Below, piece by piece: positions 8,724 through 18,903 of a stretch of 64,000 nt of DNA. This stretch comes from Streptomyces rubradiris (GTDB taxonomy: Bacteria > Actinomycetota > Actinomycetes > Streptomycetales > Streptomycetaceae). Made by a program: the position numbers and the translations under genes. The DNA is taken from positions 3,782,001 to 3,846,000 of the forward strand of contig NZ_BNEA01000015.1 in NCBI RefSeq assembly GCF_016860525.1, given 5' to 3'. How positions within the stretch are numbered: position 1 is the first letter of the stretch; the number at the start of each line of letters is the position of its first letter. Below the pieces are notes generated by a model. That model worked only from the letters and a program-made list of their open reading frames with translations, was not told the DNA's origin and did not search any database.

Positions 8724-9315
8724 CCAGCAATCGTCTCCCCTCGAAGGCGCGGCCGAGGGTCACCTCGTCCGCGTACTCCAGGTCGCCACCCACCGGGAGG
8801 CCGCTGGCCAGGCGGGTGACCTTCAGGCCCATGGGCTTGATCATGCGAGCGAGGTACGTGGCCGTGGCCTCGCCTTCCAGATTCGGGTCCGTCGCCAGGA
8901 TCAGCTCCGTGACCGTCCCGTCGGCCAACCGCGCGAGAAGTTCCCGTATACGCAGGTCGTCGGGTCCGACGCCCTCGATGGGGCTGATCGCGCCGCCGAG
9001 CACGTGGTAGCGGCCCCGGAACTCGCGGGTGCGCTCGATCGCGACGACGTCCTTGGGCTCCTCCACCACACAGATGACGGCGGGGTCGCGGCGCGGGTCG
9101 CGGCAGATGCCGCACAGCTCCTCCTGCGCCACGTTGCCGCAGGTCGCGCAGAAGCGGACCTTCGCCTTGACCTCCATCAGGGCGTGCGCGAGCCGCTTCA
9201 CGTCGACCGGCTCCGCCTGGAGGATGTGGAAGGCGATCCGCTGCGCGCTCTTGGGACCGACGCCGGGCAGCCGCCCCAGTTCGTCGATGAGGTCCTGGAC
9301 CACGCCTTCGTACAA
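8716..9315 (-). CDS. recR: Recombination mediator RecR
   Basis: 199 residues, the usual length. The N-terminal HhH region ([24 protein letters not shown]) is followed by the zinc finger [22 protein letters not shown], then the Toprim domain ([16 protein letters not shown]...[18 protein letters not shown]) and a C-terminal Walker-B-like region. RecR works with RecO/RecF to load RecA on gapped DNA. It sits in the widespread ybaB-recR pair: the ybaB homologue ends 83 bp upstream, and the DUF5063 gene overlaps its end. Confidence 0.97.
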   Translation of the reverse strand: MYEGVVQDLIDELGRLPGVGPKSAQRIAFHILQAEPVDVKRLAHALMEVKAKVRFCATCGNVAQEELCGICRDPRRDPAVICVVEEPKDVVAIERTREFRGRYHVLGGAISPIEGVGPDDLRIRELLARLADGTVTELILATDPNLEGEATATYLARMIKPMGLKVTRLASGLPVGGDLEYADEVTLGRAFEGRRLLDV

Positions 9316-9397
9316 CGGACTGCCCTTCCTGGAGACCTTTCGGTACGTACGGTAGTTGGCTTCCGCCTCCGCCCGGAAGGCGGTGCGGCGGAGCGGG

Positions 9398-9739
9398 TCA
9401 GAACGGCAGGCCCGGAATGCCGCTGCCGCCGCCCAGGCCCTGGGCCAGCGGGCCGAGCTTCTGCTGCTGGAGCGTCTGCGCGTTCTGGTTGGCCGCCTGG
9501 ACGGCCGCCAGGATCAGGTCGGCGAGGGTCTCGGTGTCCTCCGGGTCCACCGCCTTCGGGTCGATCTTCAGCGCGCGCAGCTCACCGGCGCCGGTGACGG
9601 TGGCCGTCACCAGGCCGCCGCCCGCCTGTCCGTCGACCTCGGTGTTCGCCAGTTCCTCCTGCGCGCGCGCCAGGTCCTGCTGCATCTTCTGGGCCTGCTG
9701 GAGCAACTGCTGCATGTTGGGCTGGCCACCGGGGATCAC
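9398..9739 (-). CDS. YbaB/EbfC family nucleoid-associated protein
   Basis: 113 residues from GTG at 9739. The start was chosen because GAGGAG is 6 nt upstream and because the family begins near [22 protein letters not shown]. The frame stays open to 9850 and would add an Asp-rich extension encoded by a hexamer/nonamer repeat, which I reject. Sequence features are a long N-terminal helix, [28 protein letters not shown], a helical arm and the Gly-rich tail [13 protein letters not shown]. It is a dimeric DNA-binding protein encoded upstream of recR as in most bacteria. Confidence 0.93.
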   Translation of the reverse strand: MIPGGQPNMQQLLQQAQKMQQDLARAQEELANTEVDGQAGGGLVTATVTGAGELRALKIDPKAVDPEDTETLADLILAAVQAANQNAQTLQQQKLGPLAQGLGGGSGIPGLPF

Positions 9740-9770
9740 GATCAGCTCCTCGCCGTCTTCCGTGTCGTCA

Positions 9771-9797
9771 TCGTCGTTGTCGTCGTTGTCGTCGTTG
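9771..9797. repeat. TCGTCGTTG nonamer repeat upstream of the ybaB homologue
   Basis: Three perfect copies of TCGTCGTTG, with degenerate copies on both sides (about 9764-9807), lie 25-70 bp upstream of the GTG start, in the probable 5' leader. The rest of 9740-10037, between divergent genes, shows no further gene. Confidence 0.75.
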
Positions 9798-10037
9798 CCG
9801 TTGTCGTCTCCGACGTTTTTCTCAGTCGTCAATGAGCCTACGTGGTCCACGCGGTCCCTGCCCTGCCACTCTTTCGGGTGAGAAAGGCGGCTGTCCTATA
9901 CCTGATCAAGGCCCTCTTCCGGGCGGAAAAACGGGGAAACCTCCCTCTCCGTCATCCGTTGGGCGGTAGGAAGGTGGCCGCGCGTCGGCATGGAATGTCA
10001 CGCAACGCGACCGGTCGTGATCAGTAGGGAGTGCCGG

Positions 10038-10790
10038 GTGGGTCAGCCGGAGATGCAGCCCGAGGGTCCGACTCAGGACGGGCGGGGCGAGGACGCGGCC
10101 GGGCTGCGGCCGGGCGATCTGACCGGGCGGACGTTCCCGCTCGGGGACTGGGGCGAACCCGCCGAGCGGCTGGACGAGCTGTACCGGTGGGTGGAGCGCC
10201 GGGGGCTGGAGACGGCCGACTGGTACCTGCGGGACCGGCTCTGGAAGCGGCGCGGGGCGCGCGCGCTGCGGATCACCGCGGCGGCCGGGGCGGTGGCCGG
10301 GGCGGCGCTGCCGCTGCTGGACCTCACCGGGGTGGCCGCCGGGGTGGCGCCGTGGGGCTGTCTGGCGCTGCTGCTCGCGGGTGCCGGCCTCGGCGTCGAC
10401 CGGTTCTTCGGGTGCACGTCCGGCTGGATGCGGGACGTGGCCACGGCCCAGGCGGTGCAGCGGCGGCTCCAAGCCCTCCAGTTCGACTGGGCGTCGGAGA
10501 GCGTGCGGGAGGTGCTGGGCCCCGCGGAGGGCACGGCGAGCGAGGCGGCCGAGCGGTGCCTGACGGTGCTGCGGCGCTTCTGCGAGGACATCGCGGAGCT
10601 GGTGCGCGCGGAGACCACCGACTGGATGGTGCAGTTCCGCACGGGCCCGACCCCGCTGGGCGTCCAGACGGCGTCGGCCACGGTGCCCCGGCAGGAGGCG
10701 GGCACCGCGGGCGGGGCGCGTTTCCCGCTGCCCCCGGCGAACGGTAGCCGCCCGAACATGCCGAGACAGCGCCCCCCGGAACCCCGCTGA
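10038..10790 (+). CDS. SLATT-domain two-helix membrane protein
   Basis: 250 residues from GTG at 10038, picked for GGGAG seven bases upstream. The N-terminal third is soluble (TFPLGDWGEPAERLDELYRWVERRGLETADWYLRDRLWKRRGARALR). Two adjacent membrane helices follow (ITAAAGAVAGAALPLLDL and WGCLALLLAGAGLGVDRFF), then a helical region containing QAVQRRLQALQFDW. This order matches SLATT/DUF4231 proteins, which in other settings are the pore-like effectors of nucleotide-sensing conflict systems. No SMODS/CD-NTase, SLOG or nuclease gene is adjacent, so a defence role is not shown. It may be a housekeeping Streptomyces membrane protein. It is convergent with the kinase gene. Confidence 0.75.
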   Translation: MGQPEMQPEGPTQDGRGEDAAGLRPGDLTGRTFPLGDWGEPAERLDELYRWVERRGLETADWYLRDRLWKRRGARALRITAAAGAVAGAALPLLDLTGVAAGVAPWGCLALLLAGAGLGVDRFFGCTSGWMRDVATAQAVQRRLQALQFDWASESVREVLGPAEGTASEAAERCLTVLRRFCEDIAELVRAETTDWMVQFRTGPTPLGVQTASATVPRQEAGTAGGARFPLPPANGSRPNMPRQRPPEPR

Positions 10791-10830
10791 CGGTCACACC
10801 CGGGGCCGTCGCTCCTCGCCGTACGGGTCG

Positions 10831-13005
<2,175 letters not shown>

Positions 13006-13257
13006 CCCCGCGCCGCCTCCCCCCATAGGTCTGCAACGCCCGACAATAGTGCGCCGGTACGGCACCGGGTCCGGTACCGGTTCCACGGTTCCGTAACAGG
13101 GGCCGGCCGCGCCGGGAACCGGCCACACCGGACGCCACCGGAAACGCGCCACCTCCGCCCGAAGCCCCGCCCGTCGACAACCTGTCGCGGATTCCCCCCG
13201 TCCACGGAACAAGACGCCGATATGCCTTCCGCATCGCGGACATTTACCCTCACCGGC

Positions 13258-14613
13258 ATGACCCCTCAGCCCAGCCCCGAAGCCGGCGCCGCAGTGAAGG
13301 CCGCCGACCGCGCGCACGTCTTCCACTCCTGGTCCGCGCAGGACCTCATCGACCCGCTCGCCGTCGCCGGCGCCGAGGGGTCGTACTTCTGGGACTACGA
13401 CGGCACCCGCTACCTGGACTTCACCAGCGGGCTCGTCTTCACCAACATCGGCTACCAGCACCCCAAGGTCGTCGCGGCGATCCAGGAGCAGGCCGCGAAG
13501 CTGACCACCTTCGCGCCCGCGTTCGCCGTCGAGGCCCGCTCGGAGGCGGCCCGGCTGATCGCCGAGCGGACCCCCGGCGACCTGGACAAGATCTTCTTCA
13601 CCAACGGCGGCGCGGACGCCGTGGAGCACGCGGTGCGCATGGCCCGGCTGCACACCGGCCGCCCGAAGGTGCTCTCGGCCTACCGCTCGTACCACGGCGG
13701 CACCCAGCAGGCGGTGAACATCACCGGTGACCCGCGCCGCTGGGCGAACGACAGCGGCTCGAACGGGGTCGCCCGGTTCTGGGCACCGTTCCTCTACCGC
13801 TCCCGCTTCTACTCCGAGACCGAGGAGCAGGAGTGCGCCCGGGCGCTGGAGCACCTGGAGACGACGATCGCCTTCGAGGGCCCGGGGACCATCGCCGCGA
13901 TCATCCTGGAGACCATCCCGGGCACCGCCGGGATCATGGTGCCGCCGCCCGGCTATCTGGCCGGCGTGCGCGAGCTGTGCGACAAGTACGGGATCGTCTT
14001 CATCCTGGACGAGGTCATGGCCGGCTTCGGCCGGACCGGCGAGTGGTTCGCGGCCGACCTGTTCGGTGTCGTCCCCGACCTGATGACCTTCGCCAAGGGG
14101 GTGAACTCGGGTTACGTGCCCCTCGGCGGTGTCGCCATCTCGGCGCAGATCGCCGAGACCTTCGGCAAGCGCCCCTACCCCGGCGGCCTCACCTACTCCG
14201 GGCACCCGCTGGCCTGCGCCGCCGCCGTCGCCACGATCAACGTGATGGCGGAGGAGGGCGTCGTGGACAACGCCAGGCGGCTCGGCGAGAGCGTCGTCGG
14301 CCCCGGCCTGGCCGAGCTGGCCGCCCGCCACCCGAGCGTCGGCGAGGTGCGCGGCGTCGGCATGTTCTGGGCACTGGAGCTGGTGCGCAGCCGGGAGACC
14401 CGCGAGCCGCTGGTGCCGTACAACGCGACCGGCGAGGCGAACGCCCCCATGGCCGCCTTCACCGCCGCCGCCAAGCGGCACGGCCTGTGGCCGTTCGTGA
14501 ACATGAACCGCACCCACGTCGCCCCGCCGTGCACCGCGACCGAGGCCGAACTGAAGGAGGGCCTGGCCGCGCTCGACGCCGCGCTGACCGTCGCCGACGA
14601 ACACACCGTGTGA
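13258..14613 (+). CDS. Class III (omega-type) PLP aminotransferase
   Basis: 451 residues from ATG at 13258 (an ATG at 13222 is an in-frame alternative; neither has a strong ribosome binding site). Features: the N-terminal HVFHSWSAQ motif, YLDFTSGLVFTNIGYQHP, FFTNGGADAVEHAVRMAR, SYRSYHGGTQQAVNITGDPRRW, the cofactor Asp in ILDEVMAGFGRTGEW and the Schiff-base Lys in MTFAKGVNSGYVPLGGV. This subgroup includes taurine-, beta-alanine- and other omega-amino-acid:pyruvate transaminases; the exact substrate cannot be read. A structured leader and a GntR/FCD regulator follow on the same strand, which suggests a regulated amine or amino-acid catabolic step. Confidence 0.9.
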   Translation: MTPQPSPEAGAAVKAADRAHVFHSWSAQDLIDPLAVAGAEGSYFWDYDGTRYLDFTSGLVFTNIGYQHPKVVAAIQEQAAKLTTFAPAFAVEARSEAARLIAERTPGDLDKIFFTNGGADAVEHAVRMARLHTGRPKVLSAYRSYHGGTQQAVNITGDPRRWANDSGSNGVARFWAPFLYRSRFYSETEEQECARALEHLETTIAFEGPGTIAAIILETIPGTAGIMVPPPGYLAGVRELCDKYGIVFILDEVMAGFGRTGEWFAADLFGVVPDLMTFAKGVNSGYVPLGGVAISAQIAETFGKRPYPGGLTYSGHPLACAAAVATINVMAEEGVVDNARRLGESVVGPGLAELAARHPSVGEVRGVGMFWALELVRSRETREPLVPYNATGEANAPMAAFTAAAKRHGLWPFVNMNRTHVAPPCTATEAELKEGLAALDAALTVADEHTV

Positions 14614-14653
14614 CCGTAACTGCCGCAACACCTGTTCGAACGCGTAAGGTGAC

Positions 14654-14704
14654 GTGCTCGTAAGGGAAGAGGGACCCGCGGCTGTCGCGGGTCCTCACGA
14701 GCAC
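14654..14704 (+). terminator. Two-tier hairpin between aminotransferase and gntR gene
   Basis: Inner perfect 9-bp stem GGACCCGCG/CGCGGGTCC (14672-14680, 14686-14694; loop GCTGT). Outer perfect 8-bp stem GTGCTCGT/ACGAGCAC (14654-14661, 14697-14704). They are separated by a 10-nt purine bulge on the 5' side and TC on the 3' side. It may terminate the aminotransferase transcript or structure the gntR leader; there is no U-tract. Confidence 0.6.
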
Positions 14705-14736
14705 CGCATCCGGACGTGTGAGGAGAGGCACGGAGC

Positions 14737-15432
14737 ATGCCCGGCAACGGCCCCGTGACGCGCAGCACCCTGCGCCAGCAGATCGCGGACGCGCTCCGTG
14801 ACGAGGTGCTGGGGGGACGGCTGCGCCCGGGCCGGGCGTTCACCGTCAAGGAGATAGCCGACCAGTACGGCGTCTCCGCCACACCGGTCCGCGAGGCGCT
14901 GGTCGACCTGTCCGCGCAGGGCATCCTGGAGGCCGACCAGCACCGCGGCTTCCGGGTGCCCGAGTACTCGGTCGGCGACTACCGGCACATGATCGAGGCC
15001 CGCGGCCTGGTCACCGACGGCATGTTCCGGGCGCTCACCGCGGACCACCCCGCCTTCCGCACCCCGCCGGAGGACCCCCGCACGGGCGCCGCCCTGAGCA
15101 CCGTGCGGCGCCGCGGCGAGGAGGCCCAGCGGGCGGCCACGGCCGGCGACCTGACCGTCCTCATCGGCTACGACCTGCGCTTCTGGCGCGAGTTGAGCGC
15201 CCTGTTCGGCAACCCCTACCTCGGCGACTTCCTGCACCGGCTGCGCGTGCAGTCCTGGGTGTGCGCGGTGCAGTACCTGCTGCGCCTGCCGGAGCTGCGC
15301 GGCCGGCTCTGGGACCGGCACACCGAACTGGTCGACGCGCTCGCCCGGCGCGAGGCGGAGACGGCCCGCGCGATCGTCGCCGACGCGAGCGCGCACTCGC
15401 TGGCGCTGCTGGAACGCCTGGCGGGCGGGTAG
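14737..15432 (+). CDS. GntR family transcriptional regulator (FadR/FCD type)
   Basis: 231 residues with a good ribosome binding site (GAGGAGAGG upstream of the ATG). The N-terminal winged HTH is LRQQIADALRDEVLGGRLRPGRAFTVKEIADQYGVSATPVREALVDLSAQGILEADQHRGFRV. The C-terminal all-helical FCD-like ligand domain has YRHMIEARGLVTDGMF, DLRFWRELSALFGNPYLGDFLHRLRVQ, WDRHTELVDALARREAETARAIVADASAHS. FCD regulators bind small carboxylates or amino-acid metabolites and usually act locally; the aminotransferase 123 bp upstream is the obvious candidate target (inference). Confidence 0.92.
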   Translation: MPGNGPVTRSTLRQQIADALRDEVLGGRLRPGRAFTVKEIADQYGVSATPVREALVDLSAQGILEADQHRGFRVPEYSVGDYRHMIEARGLVTDGMFRALTADHPAFRTPPEDPRTGAALSTVRRRGEEAQRAATAGDLTVLIGYDLRFWRELSALFGNPYLGDFLHRLRVQSWVCAVQYLLRLPELRGRLWDRHTELVDALARREAETARAIVADASAHSLALLERLAGG

Positions 15433-15542
15433 ACGACCGATACGGGCCCCGCGGGGGAGCGTCCCCGGGCCGCAGCGACTACCCTTCCCTGACCACCCGC
15501 CGCCGCGCGTGACGGCGCGCCCGCCGATGCGAGGAGCCCTCT

Positions 15543-16193
15543 TTGGCCTGTGACCTGTGGCTGGTACCGCTCGTGGACGTGTTGTGCCACACCCCGGACA
15601 ACCCCTTCGCCGAGGAACTCGCGCAGTACGACAAGGCGCTGGCCGAGGCCGGTCTGCCGACGGTGCCGGTGTACCAGTACATGCCCGGCCTGTCCGGCGA
15701 CGTCGCCCCGGTCGCCGGTTTCGACTACGACGCCCTGCACTTCCTGCGCCGCGCCTACCTGCTCCAGGTCTGCGGCCTGCCGGTGACACCGGTGGACGAA
15801 CTGGGTGGCGACTACGAGCAGTTGCTGGAGATGTTCGAGTCGACGGCCCAGCGGTCACACCTGGTCTGGCACTACGACCACGCGGGCGCCTACGTCCCCG
15901 TGGACTTCCCGCACCCGCTGTCCAACGACGAACTCCTCGCGGGCGGCGGCCCCTTGGGCTCCTCCCAGACCCTGCTGCGGGAACTCCAGTACGTGGCCCC
16001 CGTGATCGGCATCGATCCGGCCAACCCCCCGGCCGCCCCCGCCCCGCCCCCGGCCCCCACGGAGCTGGAGGAACCGGCGGTCCCGGCCCCCTACGACCCC
16101 AGCCCCTTCGCCCGCGAACGCCACGTCTGGCTGGGCCTCCACGCAGCAGCGACCCGCTCCCTGGCCCAGGGTTCGATGATCGTGTTCAGCTGA
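15543..16193 (+). CDS. Conserved hypothetical protein with TTG start
   Basis: 216 residues. The TTG at 15543 is chosen because GAGGAG (15531-15536) lies six bases upstream and no ATG/GTG fits. Soluble, starting ACDLWLVPLVDVLCHTPDNPFAEEL. It has a core with AGLPTVPVYQYMPGLSGDVAPVAGFDYDALHFLRRAYLLQVCGLPVTPVDELGGDYEQLLEMFE, a Pro-rich stretch around residue 160-175 and a final ERHVWLGLHAAATRSLAQGSMIVFS. I do not recognise a catalytic family. It probably forms a short operon with the small gene 33 bp downstream. Confidence 0.8.
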   Translation: MACDLWLVPLVDVLCHTPDNPFAEELAQYDKALAEAGLPTVPVYQYMPGLSGDVAPVAGFDYDALHFLRRAYLLQVCGLPVTPVDELGGDYEQLLEMFESTAQRSHLVWHYDHAGAYVPVDFPHPLSNDELLAGGGPLGSSQTLLRELQYVAPVIGIDPANPPAAPAPPPAPTELEEPAVPAPYDPSPFARERHVWLGLHAAATRSLAQGSMIVFS

Positions 16194-16226
16194 CGTGCCA
16201 CAGGCCCGGAGGACCGGAGGGTGATG

Positions 16227-16472
16227 ATGGCGTCCCTCGCCTACTTCGAGAAGGAGTCCGAGGACAGGGACGGGGACGGGGTCGTCATCCGCTATTCCTT
16301 CGGTGAGGACCCCGGCGCGATGACTCGGCTCCTGACCATGAACACGCGCACACGGACGGCCCGGCCGGACGACGGCGTCCTCGACCACACCTTCCTCAAG
16401 GCGTCCCGGAGGATCAACGCCGTGTACGACGAGCGGGCACGGTGGCCGGACCGGGGGATGAGCGCGAGTTGA
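16227..16472 (+). CDS. Small hypothetical protein
   Basis: 81 residues from ATG at 16227, six bases after GGAGG (16216-16220); GTG 16221 and ATG 16224 are too close to that site. MASLAYFEKESEDRDGDGVVIRYSFGEDPGAMTRLL suggests a small beta-rich acidic domain. The C-terminal part holds DHTFLKASRRINAVYDERARWPDRG. No family recognised. It is likely cotranscribed with the preceding gene and ends before a strong terminator hairpin. Confidence 0.65.
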   Translation: MASLAYFEKESEDRDGDGVVIRYSFGEDPGAMTRLLTMNTRTRTARPDDGVLDHTFLKASRRINAVYDERARWPDRGMSAS

Positions 16473-16518
16473 GCTCCCCCGGGCGCTCGGCTCGCGGCCG
16501 GGCCGCGCGGGAACAGGC

Positions 16519-16551
16519 GGACGCCCTGCCGGCCGGCCCGGCAGGGCGTCC
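16519..16551. terminator. Bidirectional terminator hairpin (14-bp stem)
   Basis: GGACGCCCTGCCGG / CCGGCAGGGCGTCC, perfect 14 bp with loop CCGGC, between the convergent small hypothetical gene and purA. Confidence 0.85.
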
Positions 16552-16567
16552 TGTGCGGGCGCTCGGC

Positions 16568-17851
16568 CTACAGGAACGAGTTGATCTCGATCGTCTCGTC
16601 GCGGCCCGGGCCCACGCCGATCGCGGAGATCGGGGCGCCGGACATCTCCTCCAGGGCCTTGACGTACGCCTGGGCGTTCTTCGGCAGGTCGGAGAACGTC
16701 TTCGCCTTGCTGATGTCCTCGGACCAGCCCGGCAGCATCTCGTAGACGGGCTTCGCGTGGTGGAAGTCGGTCTGCGAGTAGGGCAGCTCCTCGACCCGCT
16801 TGCCGTCGATCTCGTAGGCGACGCAGACCGGGATCTGCTCCCAGCCGGTGAGGACGTCCAGCTTGGTGAGGAAGAAGTCGGTCAGGCCGTTGACGCGGGT
16901 GGCGTAGCGGGCGATGACCGCGTCGAACCAGCCGCAGCGGCGGTCCCGGCCGGTGGTGACGCCCCGCTCGCCGCCGATGCGGCGCAGCGCCTCGCCGTCC
17001 TCGTCGAACAGCTCCGTCGGGAACGGGCCCGCGCCGACACGGGTCGTGTAGGCCTTCAGGATGCCGATCACCCGGCTGATCTTCGTCGGGCCCACGCCCG
17101 CGCCCGTGCAGGCGCCGCCCGCGGTCGGGTTCGAGGAGGTGACGAAGGGGTACGTGCCGTGGTCGATGTCCAGCAGCGTGCCCTGGCCGCCCTCGAAGAG
17201 CACGACCTTGTCGTCCTCCAGGGCCTGGTTCAGGACCAGCACCGTGTCGGCGACGTACGGCCGGATCTGCTCGGCGTAGCCCAGCAGCTCCTCGACCACC
17301 TGGTCCGCGGCGATCGCGCGCCGGTTGTACAGCTTCGTCAGGATCTGGTTCTTGACGTCGAGGGCCGCCTCCACCTTCTGCTGGAGGATCGACTCGTCGT
17401 ACAGGTCCTGGACCCGGATGCCCACGCGGTTGATCTTGTCCGCGTAGGTCGGGCCGATGCCGCGGCCGGTCGTACCGATCTTGCGCTTGCCGAGGAAGCG
17501 TTCCGTCACCTTGTCGACGGTCACGTTGTACGGCGTGATGATGTGCGCGTTACCGCTGATCAGGAGCTTGGACGTGTCGACGCCACGCTCGTTCAGACCG
17601 CTCAGCTCGGAGAGCAGGACCGACGGGTCGACGACGACACCGTTGCCGATGACCGGCGTACAGCCGGGCGACAGGATTCCGGAAGGGAGGAGGTGCAGTG
17701 CGTACTTCTGGTCGCCCACGACGACCGTGTGGCCGGCGTTGTTGCCACCCTGGTAACGCACCACGTAATCGACGGAACCACCGAGGAGATCCGTCGCCTT
17801 TCCCTTGCCTTCGTCACCCCACTGAGCACCGAGCAGCACAAGTGCGGGCAC
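16568..17851 (-). CDS. purA: Adenylosuccinate synthetase
   Basis: 427 residues from GTG. Diagnostic motifs: [17 protein letters not shown] (P-loop-like GDEGKGK), [87 protein letters not shown] and the C-terminal [15 protein letters not shown]. It makes adenylosuccinate from IMP, aspartate and GTP in the purine pathway (cytoplasmic homodimer). Transcribed divergently from the kinase-like gene and ending at a strong hairpin. Confidence 0.98.
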   Translation of the reverse strand: MPALVLLGAQWGDEGKGKATDLLGGSVDYVVRYQGGNNAGHTVVVGDQKYALHLLPSGILSPGCTPVIGNGVVVDPSVLLSELSGLNERGVDTSKLLISGNAHIITPYNVTVDKVTERFLGKRKIGTTGRGIGPTYADKINRVGIRVQDLYDESILQQKVEAALDVKNQILTKLYNRRAIAADQVVEELLGYAEQIRPYVADTVLVLNQALEDDKVVLFEGGQGTLLDIDHGTYPFVTSSNPTAGGACTGAGVGPTKISRVIGILKAYTTRVGAGPFPTELFDEDGEALRRIGGERGVTTGRDRRCGWFDAVIARYATRVNGLTDFFLTKLDVLTGWEQIPVCVAYEIDGKRVEELPYSQTDFHHAKPVYEMLPGWSEDISKAKTFSDLPKNAQAYVKALEEMSGAPISAIGVGPGRDETIEINSFL

Positions 17852-17978
17852 GCGCGTACACCCCTTCCGGGCGGGGCATGTCCAAGGTCGGGGGCATGGG
17901 CGTAACGTTCACCGCCGCGTACCACCGCGACCGTCGTCGGTCGCACAACCGTCGGACCGGATGCCCCGGAATAGACGA

Positions 17979-18006
17979 AGCCCCTGGCGCAATAGCGCAA
18001 GGGGCT
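17979..18006 (+). promoter_or_regulatory. Hairpin in the purA / kinase-like divergent region
   Basis: AGCCCCT-G-GCGC AATA GCGC-A-AGGGGCT: 11 base pairs with one mismatch and a 4-nt loop, 43 bp before the GTG of the kinase-like gene. Followed by CTTGC rather than a U-tract. Could be an attenuator or a terminator of upstream transcription. Confidence 0.5.
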
Positions 18007-18048
18007 CTTGCACAAAGATGCTACCCGAGGAAGCGAGGCAGGACCGAG

Positions 18049-18888
18049 GTGGCGACTTCCGCGACGTCCGATCAGCTGCTGGTGATCATCGATCCGGCGG
18101 CACGGCAGACGGACGGGGAGTCCGTACGGATCGCGAAAGACGTGCTCAGCGCGGGCGCGTCGGCCAAGCTGTGCCTGCCGGACGGCCCGGAGGAATTCGC
18201 CCGCGCCCTGGCCCGCAGGGGGTCGCGGCGGCCGGTCGTGGTGGGGGACGGCCGGGCGCTGACGCGGGCCGTCACCCTGCTGCACCGGCGCGGGGAGCTG
18301 ACCGGATGCGCGCTGTCCGTGGTGCCGGTCGGGGACACGGCGCTCGCCGAGTCGCTCGGGGTGCCCGGCGGGGCGGTGGCGGCGGCCCGGGCGGTCCTGG
18401 ACGGCGTGGAGCGGCGGCTGGACCTGCTGGTGGACGACGGCGACGGCGTGGTGCTGGGCGCGCTGCGCATCCCGCCGGTGCCGGTGCGGGCGGGCGCCGC
18501 CTCCCCGGTGCCGCTCTCCGCGGGCCGGCCCTGGTACCGCTCGCTGGTCCGCACGCTCGCCGCCCGCCCGACCCGGCTGACCGCCGTGCCCGCCCCGCAC
18601 GCGGCCCGGCTGCGGGTGGAGGTCGACGGGCGGCCGGTGGTCGACACGGACGAGCCGGTGGAGGCGGTCTCGGTGACGCCGGGCGCGGCCGGGGTGGCCT
18701 CGGTGGAGGTCCGGCCGCTGTCGCTGGGCGCGGAGGCGACCCCGCTGCTGGCCACCGGGCACACGGTGACGGTCACCGGGGCGGAGTTCCGCTACCGCGC
18801 GGACGCGGCGGTGTCCGGGCCGGTGCGCCGGCGGACCTGGCGGGTGGTGGAGGGCGCCTGGGGCCTGGTCCTGCCCGCCGGGCGCTGA
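18049..18888 (+). CDS. Diacylglycerol/lipid-kinase-like protein with degenerate catalytic motifs
   Basis: 279 residues from GTG at 18049 with GAGGCAGGACCGAG upstream. The layout follows the DAGK_cat/sphingosine-kinase fold: N-terminal LLVIIDPAARQTDG, then a nucleotide region, a middle domain and a C-terminal beta-sandwich (RLRVEVDGRPVVDTDEPVEAVSVTPGAAGVASVEV...GHTVTVTGAEFRYRADA). Key motifs are altered: GGDGT reads VGDGR (VVVGDGRALTRAVTLL) and PxGTxND reads PVGDTALAESLGVP. It is therefore either a divergent kinase or a non-catalytic relative. Its 3' end is 15 bp from that of the P450 gene, which is convergent. Confidence 0.72.
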   Translation: MATSATSDQLLVIIDPAARQTDGESVRIAKDVLSAGASAKLCLPDGPEEFARALARRGSRRPVVVGDGRALTRAVTLLHRRGELTGCALSVVPVGDTALAESLGVPGGAVAAARAVLDGVERRLDLLVDDGDGVVLGALRIPPVPVRAGAASPVPLSAGRPWYRSLVRTLAARPTRLTAVPAPHAARLRVEVDGRPVVDTDEPVEAVSVTPGAAGVASVEVRPLSLGAEATPLLATGHTVTVTGAEFRYRADAAVSGPVRRRTWRVVEGAWGLVLPAGR

Positions 18889-18903
18889 ATTCCCGTGGGG
18901 AAC

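Noticed and set aside
5484..8819. A very long plus-strand open frame opposite the asd-like, lysC and DUF5063 genes
   Set aside because: Antisense shadow of high-GC coding; composition is Arg/Ala/Pro/Thr noise with no domain, and the minus strand holds clear families.
9740..9850. Asp-rich N-terminal extension of the ybaB homologue
   Set aside because: Encoded by a simple repeat and lies upstream of a better-placed GAGGAG-GTG start.
13006..14631. Upstream extension of the Ser/Thr kinase frame
   Set aside because: It runs antisense to the class III aminotransferase; the kinase begins at a supported ATG (13005).
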